From: CAZMNY01 sp964567745
GTDB lineage: Bacteria; Planctomycetota; Planctomycetia; Pirellulales; Pirellulaceae
Direction of reading: 5' to 3'
Assembly: GCA_964567745.1 (NCBI GenBank)
Contig: CAZMNY010000002.1
Coordinates: 186,001 to 250,000, forward strand
Length of the DNA: 64,000 bases
Shown: piece by piece, positions 8,637-17,335 of the stretch
How the letters are laid out: every line of letters begins with the position of its first letter
How positions within the stretch are numbered: the stretch's first letter is position 1
Notes under the pieces: generated by a model
Databases searched by the model: none
Seen by the model: only the letters and a program-made list of their open reading frames with translations
What the model was told of the DNA's origin: nothing
Translations under genes and position numbers: made by a program

Positions 8637-8742
8637 TTACGCCGAATGGGTTCGCACGATTTGCGCAGTTCTCAGGGCAAGACGCCGCGAGGATATTGTC
8701 TCGAGCGTTCCCCGTCCAAGTCGTTAATGACTCACCGGACTC

Positions 8743-8907
8743 CTATTTGATATCGAGGCTAAACAACTCGATGAGTCCGGAATCGTTTGTGTGGACAAGC
8801 CATTTTCCATCGGGCGAGATGCGCTGTACCAACTGTTCTTGACGTCAACGTGAAACAGTTTCTTCTTCTCCTTGAGGTACCAAATCGCGAAGCCTTGGCC
8901 GACCCGG
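8743..8907 (-). pseudogene. Relic of a WD40/beta-propeller-like protein, frameshifted C-terminal fragment
   Basis: Just after the ftsK stop, the minus strand reads RVGQGFAIWYLKEKKKLFHVDVK in one frame (from about 8907). After a frame change near 8840 it reads EQLVQRISPDGKWLVHTNDS then GLIELFSLDIK, ending at TAG 8745-8743. The SPDGKWLV...G.IELFSL pattern is typical of a beta-propeller blade. No start codon or upstream part of such a gene is visible before ftsK. The simplest reading is a decayed gene remnant. A chance similarity cannot be excluded, since the fragment is only about 55 residues. Confidence 0.42.
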
Positions 8908-8908
8908 G

Positions 8909-11900
8909 TCAGGCACTCTCTTCATACCCGCCAGGCTCCTCGCCATCCTCGTAGTCGCCCTCCTCGTACTCGTCTTCCTCTCCTTCTTCATACTCATACT
9001 CTTTTTCGTATTTGCCGTCCTCTTCGGGCTCCTCTTCGTACTCCTCGTCTGAGCCGTCGCCCTCGTACTCCTCCGTGGATTCATCGCCGTCTTCTTCTAC
9101 CGCTTCCTCGCCATCGTTCGCTTCCTCTTCATACGCTTCCTCTTCGTACTCATCATTTTCCTGATCGTTGTCGTTCTCTTCAGCGACCTCTTCGTCTTCG
9201 GACTCGTCGTACTCCTCATCCTCGTACTCTTCACCCTCCTGTTCATCATCGAGCTCTTCGTCTTCGCCCGATGCGAAGCCGGCCGGACCATCGTCATAGG
9301 CATTTGAAGGCGCAGACTCTTGCGCGATGCTGAACGCGGCGCGGGGCTCGTCTTGCAATTCATCGTCGCCGTCGTCCTCGTCATCCCATGGCGCCTCGGC
9401 GCTGGCGGGCCGCACGATGTTCTTACGAGTTCGCTTGGCCGGCGCCTGAGCCTTCGAGGGATCGGGCGTTTGCGGCGAGTTGGCTTTGGTCTTGCGATGG
9501 CGAGTCGGTTTGGTCTTCTCCGATTTTGCTTCGGCTTTGGCGCCAGCCGGTTCGCCCGCCTTCATTCGTTCCCAGTCTTCCATCGTCAGTACGACTTCTC
9601 GAGCTTGCGAACCGGCGTAGGCACCGACAATGCCGTCTTCGGCCATGAAGTCGACCAGGCGAGCCGCGCGGCCGTAACCGATTCCCAATGCTCGCTGCAG
9701 CAGCGACAAACTTCCGCGTCGTTCTCTTACGACGACGTCTATCGCCTTCTCGTACAGCTCGTCACGCATTCTCAGCTCCTCGACATCGCCCGACTCTTGA
9801 GCGTCCTCGACCTTCAAGTTGACAAGCTCGTTGACAAACTCCTGTTCGCCAATACTGGCGGTGTCGACCACCCGGTCGATCTCTTCGTCGGACAAATAGG
9901 TGCCTTGGCCTCGCAGCACGGTGCTTGTGCCCGGCCAAAGGAACAACATGTCGCCATTTCCGAGCAGCTTCTCCGCCCCCATTTCGTCCAACACAACTCG
10001 ACTGTCAGTTCGACTGGCGACCTGAAACGAGAGCCTTGCCGGAAGGTTGGACTTGATCAAACCGGTGATTACGTCGACCGTTGGTTTTTGAGTCGCGAGG
10101 ATCAAGTGGATTCCGACCGCTCGGCTCTTCTGAGCAAGCCGGATGATGTGCTGTTCAACTTCCTTGCCCGAAGTCATCATCAAGTCGGCGATCTCGTCGG
10201 CCACGATCACGATGAACGGCAGACGCGTCGGCGTGCTGCACCTTTCAGCTTCGTCCTGGCAGTCGAGTCGTCGGTAGACTTCGGCTTTGCCCAACTGATT
10301 GAAGCTGGAGATGTGACGCACGCCCGCTTTGGCGAGCAATTGGTAACGCTCTTCCATTTTCTCGACCGCCCAAGCCAAAATCGCTTCGGCCTTGCGCATG
10401 TCCGTCACCACGGGATGCATCAAGTGAGGCAGACGCCCGTAACCGCTGAGTTCGACCATTTTGGGATCGATCATCAGCATCTTGACTTCATCTGGACGCC
10501 GCGTCATCAAGATCGAGGAGATGATGGCGTTGAGGCAGACACTTTTACCGGTGCCGGTGCGGCCCGCGATCAACAGGTGGGGCATCGTCGACAGATCGAC
10601 AACCAACGGATTGCCCGAGACGTCTTTACCCAAGTAGATCGGAATCCGCATCTTCGCGGCCTTGCCGTTGGCCTCTTCAATGACCTCCTTCAAGCGAACC
10701 ATTTGCCGCTTCTCGTTCGGCACTTCGATGCCAACCGAATTCTTGCCAGGGATCGGCGCCACAATTCGCACGCTGGGAACACGCAAGGCGATCGCGAGGT
10801 CGTCCGCCAGGCCAGTGATCTTTGAGAGCCTCAGGCCCGCTTCGAGTTCAACTTCAAATTGAGCGATAACGGGTCCCGTCTCGATCTCGACGACTTTCAC
10901 GTTGAAACCAAAGTCCTGGAACGTCTTCTCAAGAACCTTCGCCTTGCGACGCACCTCGCGGGCTTGAACATCGAAGTCGAATGAAGCGCCCGACTCCAAG
11001 AGGTCCAGCCCGGGAAGGTCGTAATCGTTGGCTTTATCTTGATCCGCTTCGTCGAGTTGATCGCGAACGAGTTCGTGTTCCGATTTTGGCTGCACTTTTC
11101 CACGCTTGCGGATTTCCGGAGAGTGAGCTTGGTCGGCTCGCTTCTTTTCGGCGTGGTTCTTTACCGGAAGTTCAACTTCGGCGTCCTCTTCTTCATCTTC
11201 CCATTCGGCATCCTCCTCGTCGAGTTCGTCTTCGTCGGTCTCCAATTCATCTTCTTCGTCATATTCCTCTTCGTCTTCATTCTCCGACTCCGACGCTTCG
11301 GCATCGACGTTTCGACCTCGAATTCGAACCGACATCAGCGCCGACTCCTCTTCCTCTTCGACATCGTCTTCGGCCTCTTCCTCCCACTCCTCTTCCCACT
11401 CATCTTCCTCTTCGTCGGATTCCTGGCCAGGCTGGATCCGCTGCTTGACGGAAAGACCGCCAGTCCTCACGGCCTTGAAGAGAGAGCCTCCAAGTTTTGC
11501 GGCGACGTGCATGAGGGCATAGTCCGAGCAGAGCATGAGCCCGCCCACGATCAGGCTGAAGCAGAGTATGAGCCCGCCCGCGGTGGCGAAGTGCAGCCGA
11601 ACGACGCCGCTAATCATTGCGCCGACAAATCCGCCCGATCCGACGATCGGTCCCGGCGACCAGCCCGGCGCAACGAGGCTGAAGAACGTGACGATGCCGA
11701 GTATCGAGAGAACCCAACCCGTCGCCCGCATGACAAGCGAATCGACCTTCGCGCGGCGCAGCAACAAGTAGTCCAACACGCCAATCGACAGGACCAGATA
11801 ATACGCGCCCAAGCCGATGCTGTTGAGCAGTACGTCCGCTGCGAGAGCGCCCCAGCGGCCGCAGAAATTGGTGGCGTGGACCGGTTGAGGATAGACCAAT

Positions 11901-12052
11901 TGGTCGGGCGTGTAGATTGCGTTGAAAGGGGCAATCGGCTGCGGCACCGGGTCAGCTGGGTTGTAGGTCAGCAGAGCCAGCCCCAGAAAGACAACGCTCG
12001 CCAACAGCCCGATGGCGAGGAGGTCGAGCCGAAGATTGCGGTTTTCAAACAT
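8909..12052 (-). CDS. ftsK: DNA translocase FtsK/SpoIIIE with a long charged C-terminal tail
   Basis: FtsK pumps DNA at the division septum. The ATG at 12052 (MFENRNLRLDLLAIG) has GAAGG upstream; the frame continues further 5' but without protein-like sequence. Four membrane segments fill the first 190 residues. An acidic Glu/Asp linker (about 210-300) follows, then the motor with Walker A AGRTGTGKSVCLN near 495 and Walker B FIVIVADEIADLM, and a gamma winged helix (SLSLLQRALGIGYGRAARL, about 760-810). Normally the gamma domain ends the protein. Here about 210 more residues follow: a basic Lys/Arg stretch (KSEKTKPTRHRKTK), then some 130 residues dominated by Glu, Asp and Tyr. Total length is 1047 aa. 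Confidence 0.95.
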   Translation of the reverse strand: MFENRNLRLDLLAIGLLASVVFLGLALLTYNPADPVPQPIAPFNAIYTPDQLVYPQPVHATNFCGRWGALAADVLLNSIGLGAYYLVLSIGVLDYLLLRRAKVDSLVMRATGWVLSILGIVTFFSLVAPGWSPGPIVGSGGFVGAMISGVVRLHFATAGGLILCFSLIVGGLMLCSDYALMHVAAKLGGSLFKAVRTGGLSVKQRIQPGQESDEEEDEWEEEWEEEAEDDVEEEEESALMSVRIRGRNVDAEASESENEDEEEYDEEDELETDEDELDEEDAEWEDEEEDAEVELPVKNHAEKKRADQAHSPEIRKRGKVQPKSEHELVRDQLDEADQDKANDYDLPGLDLLESGASFDFDVQAREVRRKAKVLEKTFQDFGFNVKVVEIETGPVIAQFEVELEAGLRLSKITGLADDLAIALRVPSVRIVAPIPGKNSVGIEVPNEKRQMVRLKEVIEEANGKAAKMRIPIYLGKDVSGNPLVVDLSTMPHLLIAGRTGTGKSVCLNAIISSILMTRRPDEVKMLMIDPKMVELSGYGRLPHLMHPVVTDMRKAEAILAWAVEKMEERYQLLAKAGVRHISSFNQLGKAEVYRRLDCQDEAERCSTPTRLPFIVIVADEIADLMMTSGKEVEQHIIRLAQKSRAVGIHLILATQKPTVDVITGLIKSNLPARLSFQVASRTDSRVVLDEMGAEKLLGNGDMLFLWPGTSTVLRGQGTYLSDEEIDRVVDTASIGEQEFVNELVNLKVEDAQESGDVEELRMRDELYEKAIDVVVRERRGSLSLLQRALGIGYGRAARLVDFMAEDGIVGAYAGSQAREVVLTMEDWERMKAGEPAGAKAEAKSEKTKPTRHRKTKANSPQTPDPSKAQAPAKRTRKNIVRPASAEAPWDDEDDGDDELQDEPRAAFSIAQESAPSNAYDDGPAGFASGEDEELDDEQEGEEYEDEEYDESEDEEVAEENDNDQENDEYEEEAYEEEANDGEEAVEEDGDESTEEYEGDGSDEEYEEEPEEDGKYEKEYEYEEGEEDEYEEGDYEDGEEPGGYEESA

Positions 12053-12272
12053 GGACGCACCTTCAAACGTACGCCGACCGCTAGCCGGGGTCGGCATTCC
12101 GTGGGCGCGTCCGTGCCCGAGACTATTCCTTACGAAATGGTTTCGTCGAAACCGGCCGCCGCGCCGCAATCTGATTTCGAGCGGCCACCGCAATTGCCTG
12201 GCCGAACCAGCCATCACGACCCGAATGAACCGATCAAGCCGTTTGTCGCGATCGCAAAATGGCGGCGTAGCC

Positions 12273-13142
12273 TTAAGAATCGGGAAAGTTCTTCACCGAA
12301 CGAATGCGATCCGGCGAAACAGGTGCAACAATCGCCGCCAGACGACCATTGGACGCAAAGGCGGCTGCGGATTCCCAATCGCCCTCGAAACGATCCGAGA
12401 TCTGCCTGCCATGGCCAAGCAACACGACTTCTTCGGCGGTCAGCTCCAGTCGAACGAGGTCAGCAACCGCGATGGCAATTGGAGCGAGTGAGGTGGCGAG
12501 TTTCTTCTCGTCGATTGATTCCAAGTCAATCGCTTCGTCTAAATGGAAAGGCCCGACGGCTGTACGAGTCAGTGCGGACATGACGGCGGCGCTGCCGAGC
12601 GAAGCCGCGATATCTCTGCCGATCGAACGGACGTACGTTCCGCTCCCGCAGACGATCTTCAGTTCGAACTCCGGGTACTCATAACGCAACAATTCGCATG
12701 AGTCGATTCGGACGACTCGCGGTTTCAACTCGGCCTTGATTCCACGCCGAGCCAAATCGTAGGCGCGTTTGCCGCCAACTTTTAGCGCCGAGTATTGAGG
12801 AGGCAATTGTGAATTCTCGCCGCACATCTGTCGACAGGCTTGCGACAGCTCCGATTCGCTAGGCGCCAGCGCGTACGGGAGCTCGACGACCTCGCCTTCA
12901 ACGTCTTCCGTGTCGCTCGAGTGGCCCAAAAGAAATGCGCCTCGGTAGACCTTGGTAGTCTGCTGTATCTTTTCAATTAGCTTCGTAGCCTGACCGATGG
13001 CCACGACAAGAACGCCTTCCGCTAGTGGGTCGAGCGTTCCGGCGTGCCCCACCTTGTCGGGGCGGACGAGACGCTGGATCCGATTGACCACGTCGCGCGA
13101 CGTGCAGCCACTCGGTTTCGAGACGTTCAAAAATCCGTCCAA
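12273..13142 (-). CDS. truB: tRNA pseudouridine(55) synthase TruB
   Basis: TruB makes pseudouridine 55 in the T-loop of tRNAs. The catalytic GTLDPLAEGVLVV motif holds the nucleophilic Asp, and KVGHAG, YDLARRGI and CGSGTYVRSIGRD are characteristic. I prefer the TTG at 13142, which gives MDGFLNVSKPSGCTSRD, the usual family start, with AGGGG six bases upstream; TTG 13148 is possible. Length is 289 aa. A PUA-like C-terminal part follows the catalytic domain. It lies 220 bp upstream of ftsK on the same strand and is divergent from hemB across about 110 bp. Confidence 0.93.
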   Translation of the reverse strand: MDGFLNVSKPSGCTSRDVVNRIQRLVRPDKVGHAGTLDPLAEGVLVVAIGQATKLIEKIQQTTKVYRGAFLLGHSSDTEDVEGEVVELPYALAPSESELSQACRQMCGENSQLPPQYSALKVGGKRAYDLARRGIKAELKPRVVRIDSCELLRYEYPEFELKIVCGSGTYVRSIGRDIAASLGSAAVMSALTRTAVGPFHLDEAIDLESIDEKKLATSLAPIAIAVADLVRLELTAEEVVLLGHGRQISDRFEGDWESAAAFASNGRLAAIVAPVSPDRIRSVKNFPDS

Positions 13143-13251
13143 ACTCAAGCCCCTATCGTTTGCGGCGTTGGTTAGTTATAGGTAAGGTCACGAACAAACA
13201 GGACCCTGACTCGGCTGCTCCAAATTTGGTTCGAGCAGAAAGGATGTTGGT

Positions 13252-14253
13252 ATGACTGATTCCCCAAGATTTCCCGTCGTGCGAATGCGTCGTTTGCGCC
13301 ACCACCCTCAAGTCCGACGTCTCGTGCGCGAGACGACTCTCTCACCATCCAATTTTGTGCTGCCCCTGTTTGTTCGCAGCGGGAAAAATGAGTCTCGTCC
13401 AATCGGATCGATGCCAGGACATTTTCAGCTGTCAGTCGATCGATTAAGGGCGGAAGCTAAGGAAGCGGAAGATCTTGGTTTGGGCGGAGTCATCTTGTTC
13501 GGTATCCCTGACGAAAAGGACGCCGTCGGCTCAGACTCCTGCCAACAGGACGGGATCATCCAACAAGCGGTTCGCGCCGTCAAGGATGCGGCGCCTGATT
13601 TGTTGGTGATCACCGATGTCTGCTATTGCGAATATACGGATCACGGCCATTGTGGCGAGCTCAACGAGAAGACCGGCAGGGTCGATGTCGACAACGACGT
13701 GACGCTTCAAATGCTCGGAAAACAAGCACAGAGCCACGCCGAAGCTGGCTCCGACATGGTGGCGCCGAGCGGCATGATGGACGGTATGGTCGGCGCCATT
13801 CGCAGATCACTTGACAACGGCGGGTTTGAGCATTTGCCGATCATGAGTTACTCCGTAAAGTACGCGAGCGCGTATTACGGTCCATTCCGAGACGCCGCTG
13901 ACAGCTCACCTCAGTTCGGCGACCGGCGAGGCTATCAAATGGATCCGGCAAGCGCCATCGGCCAAGCGATTCGCGAGGTCAAACTTGATCTGCAAGAAGG
14001 CGCCGACATCATCATGGTCAAACCCGCACTTGCCTACCTTGATGTGATTGCTCGAATGACCGACCAATTCCCGGATGTCCCAATGGCCGCCTACAACGTG
14101 TCGGGCGAATTCTCCATGGTTAAGGCAGCGGCGGCGAACGGCTGGATCGATGAGCAGGCGGTCGCCATGGAAACTTTGACTGCGATCAGACGAGCCGGGG
14201 CGAACATCATCCTCACGTATTGGGCGAAGCAGGCAGCGGGCTGGCTTGCCTAG
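13252..14253 (+). CDS. hemB: Delta-aminolevulinic acid dehydratase (porphobilinogen synthase)
   Basis: HemB condenses two 5-aminolevulinate molecules to porphobilinogen in heme synthesis. The protein has 333 aa. The zinc site DVCYCEYTDHGHCG carries three Cys (124, 126, 134), so this is the zinc type rather than the Asp/magnesium type. The two active-site lysines are in SYSVKYAS (Lys203) and MVKPALAYLD (Lys257). The ATG has AAAGGA nine bases upstream. hemL, which makes its substrate, is also in this window (26.7-28 kb) but on the other strand and not linked in an operon. Confidence 0.97.
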   Translation: MTDSPRFPVVRMRRLRHHPQVRRLVRETTLSPSNFVLPLFVRSGKNESRPIGSMPGHFQLSVDRLRAEAKEAEDLGLGGVILFGIPDEKDAVGSDSCQQDGIIQQAVRAVKDAAPDLLVITDVCYCEYTDHGHCGELNEKTGRVDVDNDVTLQMLGKQAQSHAEAGSDMVAPSGMMDGMVGAIRRSLDNGGFEHLPIMSYSVKYASAYYGPFRDAADSSPQFGDRRGYQMDPASAIGQAIREVKLDLQEGADIIMVKPALAYLDVIARMTDQFPDVPMAAYNVSGEFSMVKAAAANGWIDEQAVAMETLTAIRRAGANIILTYWAKQAAGWLA

Positions 14254-14600
14254 CTCGTTTAGCCGTTTCATTTTGAATTCGCATGTCGGCTTCGCCTCGA
14301 AATCACACCGGCGTAATTTCGCAATCACTTTGACAACGCTTGAAGAAGGTTCCCGTCGCAGTCAATGGTGTCCACGATCTAGAGGTGTCGCGAGAGACAT
14401 TTGACGCCAACATCTCGCGCCGCGTTTGACTAGGTTTTTTGCTGCATTTTCGTCGCGATCGGCGTTCTCAGCGCGGCGAATCGGGTCGCTCTTCAGCTGC
14501 ATCCGTTTGCACGGTATGGTATCATGATCGGGTATCGAGTCGCTTGCGATTGCAAGCCCTGCCCGTGATACCCCCGCTATTACCAATTCAGGAGGTTAGG
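14254..14600 (+). other. Intergenic region between hemB and a secreted CxxCH protein
   Basis: This 347 bp stretch has no convincing gene in either strand. A 6-bp inverted repeat (CGAAAT/ATTTCG) near 14300 follows hemB but has no T-run. The AT-rich GGTATGGTATCATGATC near 14513-14529 may hold the promoter of the next gene, though no clean -35/-10 pair could be placed. Confidence 0.4.
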
Positions 14601-15002
14601 ATGAAGAGAGGTTTGTTGTTGGTGTTTTGCACGTTCTTGGCGATCAATATCGCTGGTTCAGCCACGGCTGTTCCACTTTTCAGTAAGCATTTCACCAAGC
14701 TTTATGCGGACAAAGAAAAAGACGCCGATTACGCGGCGAAAGTTAAAGCCGAGAAGTGCAATGTTTGTCACTTCGGCAAAAAGAAGAAGAACAAGAACGA
14801 CTTCGGCGTGGCTTTGTCGAAGTACCTGAAGAAAGACAAATTCAAGTCGTCGCGAGTAAAGGCTGAACCGAAAAAGGTTGAGACTGAGCTCAATGACGCG
14901 TTCAAGAAAGTTCTTGAGGTCAAGAACAAGGACGGCAAGACGTTTGAAGAACTGATCAAAGCGGGCAAGCTGCCAGGGACAGCTCCCGACGACGCCAAGT
15001 AA
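14601..15002 (+). CDS. Small secreted protein with a CxxCH heme-type motif
   Basis: The protein has 133 aa. A clear signal peptide (MKRGLLLVFCTFLAINIAGSATA) is followed by a lysine-rich mature part containing EKCNVCHFGKKKKNKND. CNVCH fits the CxxCH c-type heme attachment motif, about 33 residues into the mature chain, so one covalent heme in the periplasm is possible. No second heme motif or obvious distal Met ligand was seen. The ATG at 14601 has a strong AGGAGG seven bases upstream; the frame is open further 5' but not protein-like. It is followed by its own terminator, so it is probably monocistronic. Function is unknown; a small electron carrier is one guess. Confidence 0.8.
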   Translation: MKRGLLLVFCTFLAINIAGSATAVPLFSKHFTKLYADKEKDADYAAKVKAEKCNVCHFGKKKKNKNDFGVALSKYLKKDKFKSSRVKAEPKKVETELNDAFKKVLEVKNKDGKTFEELIKAGKLPGTAPDDAK

Positions 15003-15043
15003 GTCAACAGTCCTGCCAAGGACGTTAGACACAAGAAACCAAC

Positions 15044-15080
15044 CGGCTGAGTCTGACACAAGTTGGACTCAGCCGTTTTT
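15044..15080 (+). terminator. Intrinsic terminator after the CxxCH protein gene
   Basis: A perfect 10-bp stem CGGCTGAGTC (15044-15053) / GACTCAGCCG (15066-15075) with a 12-nt loop is followed by five T. It lies 42 bp after the stop at 15002. Confidence 0.88.
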
Positions 15081-15134
15081 CGTGCGTCGGCAAGGCGAGG
15101 CGCAGCGATCGTCAAATTCGCTCGACGCCTAAGG

Positions 15135-16064
15135 CTATTCTAATGCCACTACCACACGACTCGTCATTGTCTCGTCGGGCGCCAGCACTTTCCAGCCGTG
15201 CTCGAAGTCACTTCGCGAGGCAGCGCCCGGGACACAACTATACGGTTCGATGCAAATCGCCTCGCGATGTGGCGGCGTGTAGACAACGCACTCGGAGAAC
15301 GAATCGTCGAATGCGACGGACAGACAGCGTCCTCCACCCGGCTCGCGAATCTCAGCTCGAAACCAACGGTCGTCCCGCTGGAGTGAAGTGAAAACGTTGT
15401 CGAGCTTCAGCGACTCAAACTCTAGGCCGCCTGCCAATTTCGGGTCGGCCTCAAGTCGTTTTCCTGTTGGGAGCATGTCGACCAATTCCCATTCCGCGCC
15501 AACCGGCAAGACGACTCGACATGCGTCCGCCTTGGCGGCGCCTAGCGGCAGGCGAAAATAGGGGTGAGATCCAAGTCCGCAGGGAAGAGGCTTCGTGTCG
15601 GGATTCGAGATCGTCAGCTCGCAACTCAAGCGGTTTCCATCGAGCGAGTATTTCGCTCGGATGCAAAAATCGGCCGGCCACCTGCTGAGCAAATCGGGGT
15701 CGTCGACGGAAGCTTGAAACTCACCCGTGGCAGACGAATCCTCGACCTCAATAACGCGCCAAGGTCGACGATGCACAAAGCCGTGAATTCCATTTCCTCT
15801 CCCATCATCCGATTCCAGCGGATAGTCAATTCCATCCCAATGGAAGTTCATCCCCGGCAGTCGCCCGGGAAAGGGAAAGAGCAATGGCGTCCCGCTGCCT
15901 GACGGTCGCTTCTCGCCCGAGGCGAACCCGTCTTCCGCCCACAGCAGTTCGACCTCGCCGCGCTCGTCGCGAGCGATGAACGAAAAACAATTGAAGCCAA
16001 ACCCGGCGAGCACTTTGGCGCTCGAACCAGCCTGGGCGGCTCGAATCGTAATGCACTCAACCAT
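15135..16064 (-). CDS. Aldose 1-epimerase-family protein
   Basis: This is a galactose-mutarotase-like beta-sandwich enzyme of 309 aa, acting on the anomeric carbon of a sugar or sugar phosphate. Visible signatures are GIHGFVHRRPW and LGSHPYFRLP, which supply the two active-site histidines, and the late CIEPYSC with the catalytic-type Glu. GTPLLFPFPGRL is also typical. ATG 16064 (MVECITIRAAQ) has GGAG eight bases upstream, and the extra N-terminal residues of the longer frame are not protein-like. No export signal is seen, so it is probably cytoplasmic. Its exact sugar cannot be told. The gene is convergent with the preceding secreted protein gene. Confidence 0.85.
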   Translation of the reverse strand: MVECITIRAAQAGSSAKVLAGFGFNCFSFIARDERGEVELLWAEDGFASGEKRPSGSGTPLLFPFPGRLPGMNFHWDGIDYPLESDDGRGNGIHGFVHRRPWRVIEVEDSSATGEFQASVDDPDLLSRWPADFCIRAKYSLDGNRLSCELTISNPDTKPLPCGLGSHPYFRLPLGAAKADACRVVLPVGAEWELVDMLPTGKRLEADPKLAGGLEFESLKLDNVFTSLQRDDRWFRAEIREPGGGRCLSVAFDDSFSECVVYTPPHREAICIEPYSCVPGAASRSDFEHGWKVLAPDETMTSRVVVALE

Positions 16065-16148
16065 CAAGGAACTCCGTTTCACTGACGAGCCTATGGCCGT
16101 GACAATCTCGCTTCGGCTTCGCCGCGGCCCCACTTCGCTCGAGGGTCG

Positions 16149-17105
16149 TCATTCACCACCGTGCTCGTCAGGCGACTCGGCTTCGACCGCGACAACCGGC
16201 TCACCGTAATGCTTGATACGTTGCACGACGCCGCACATCAGCAGCACGACGGTCCCCAGAACCAAGGCCGCTTTGCCCCTGCCCTTCTTGTTGGATTTTC
16301 CCAGTGCGACCATCGAGAGAAGATGCATCAACCAGAAGGCGAGCAACACGGAAACAATCAGGCAAGTCGTGGCAGCGATGTCAGTCCCCATTAGGGAGCG
16401 CAGAGCTGGCCGCGGCAAACGGATAATGATCCACAAGCCGACGAGAATCTGGAGCAACGTTGGAGTCAGCGCCAGTTTCCCTCCCCAGCCGATCACCTGA
16501 TCGCGAATTTTTTCATCCTCGAGATGGCGAGTGCGGCTGAACATCCAAACGCCGGTGACAGCAAAACAGGCAACGATAAAGTGGATAGCCCGAGGAAGCA
16601 CATCCCCCTCAACCATTAACGTGCGAAACACCGCGGCGTCAATTTCGCCGGCGGAGTTGAGTAGTCCTGTGGCCGCGTTGCCAAGGATCAAGAACAGGAA
16701 GGGGAAGTGGTAGAGAAGATTCGTTCCGGCGAGGAGCAAGACAAAACAACGGAAAAGCGTCATGCTCATCGACTTGGCGGGCTTTCGCCAGGTGAACGCG
16801 TGGAGTCCCATCAAGGCGAGCGAGAAGAAATACTCGATCACGCCGTAGCCAATCTTCGAACTCATCGAACTGAAGGCGGCCTTATAGGCGTCGTCCCATA
16901 AGAGCACGAAGACAACGGCGCCAATTACGCCGCCGACCAACAACGCTTTGAAGCTATCGAGGCTCAAAGTGGGGCAGGCCTGCTGGGCGGCTGCACATCC
17001 CTTGCCAGCCCGATACTCCAACCAGATGCAAACCATGGGGCCGCCGCATGCGACGTTCATCATGAGAATATGTACGGCCATCAAAGGCGTCAAAACGAAA
17101 TCCAT
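16149..17105 (-). CDS. Polytopic membrane protein with intramembrane histidines, function unknown
   Basis: The protein has about 318 aa and roughly eight membrane segments. Histidines sit inside or at the edge of several of them: AVHILMMNVACGGP, LMGLHAFTW, LLYHFPFLFL, RAIHFIVACFAV and FWLMHLLSMVALG. This spacing is reminiscent of b-type heme proteins such as the cytochrome bd subunit I family, but I do not recognise a definite family. A charged C-terminus ends in DEHGGE. ATG 17105 is preferred over the adjacent GTG 17108; no ribosome site is evident. It lies 84 bp upstream of the epimerase-like gene on the same strand and may be co-transcribed with it. Confidence 0.7.
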   Translation of the reverse strand: MDFVLTPLMAVHILMMNVACGGPMVCIWLEYRAGKGCAAAQQACPTLSLDSFKALLVGGVIGAVVFVLLWDDAYKAAFSSMSSKIGYGVIEYFFSLALMGLHAFTWRKPAKSMSMTLFRCFVLLLAGTNLLYHFPFLFLILGNAATGLLNSAGEIDAAVFRTLMVEGDVLPRAIHFIVACFAVTGVWMFSRTRHLEDEKIRDQVIGWGGKLALTPTLLQILVGLWIIIRLPRPALRSLMGTDIAATTCLIVSVLLAFWLMHLLSMVALGKSNKKGRGKAALVLGTVVLLMCGVVQRIKHYGEPVVAVEAESPDEHGGE

Positions 17106-17335
17106 CACGGTTGGTTACTCGTTGGCAATTGGGGATAGAAAGGAGATTCTGCGAACAAAATGAATTTGGCCGTGTCCGTTGCGAAGAAGTCCCGTTGCAA
17201 AGAGGCGGGGCTTGCAAATCGCATTTCAACGATTTAAGTTGCTACGGAAGTTGACGTCGGCAAAGTTGGTTTCTCGATTTATCGAAGAAGACTTCAGAGA
17301 GACGCGAAAAAAACCGATCAATTTCAACACCTATC

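Noticed and set aside
8630..8842. 70-codon plus-strand frame between cimA and ftsK
   Set aside because: No ribosome site and no recognisable domain; the minus strand here holds the cimA promoter and a propeller-like relic, which explain the region better.
9320..10825. 501-codon open frame on the plus strand opposite ftsK
   Set aside because: It is the complement of a certain FtsK motor domain; its translation has no recognisable domain and no start signals. It reflects the biased third positions of the real gene.
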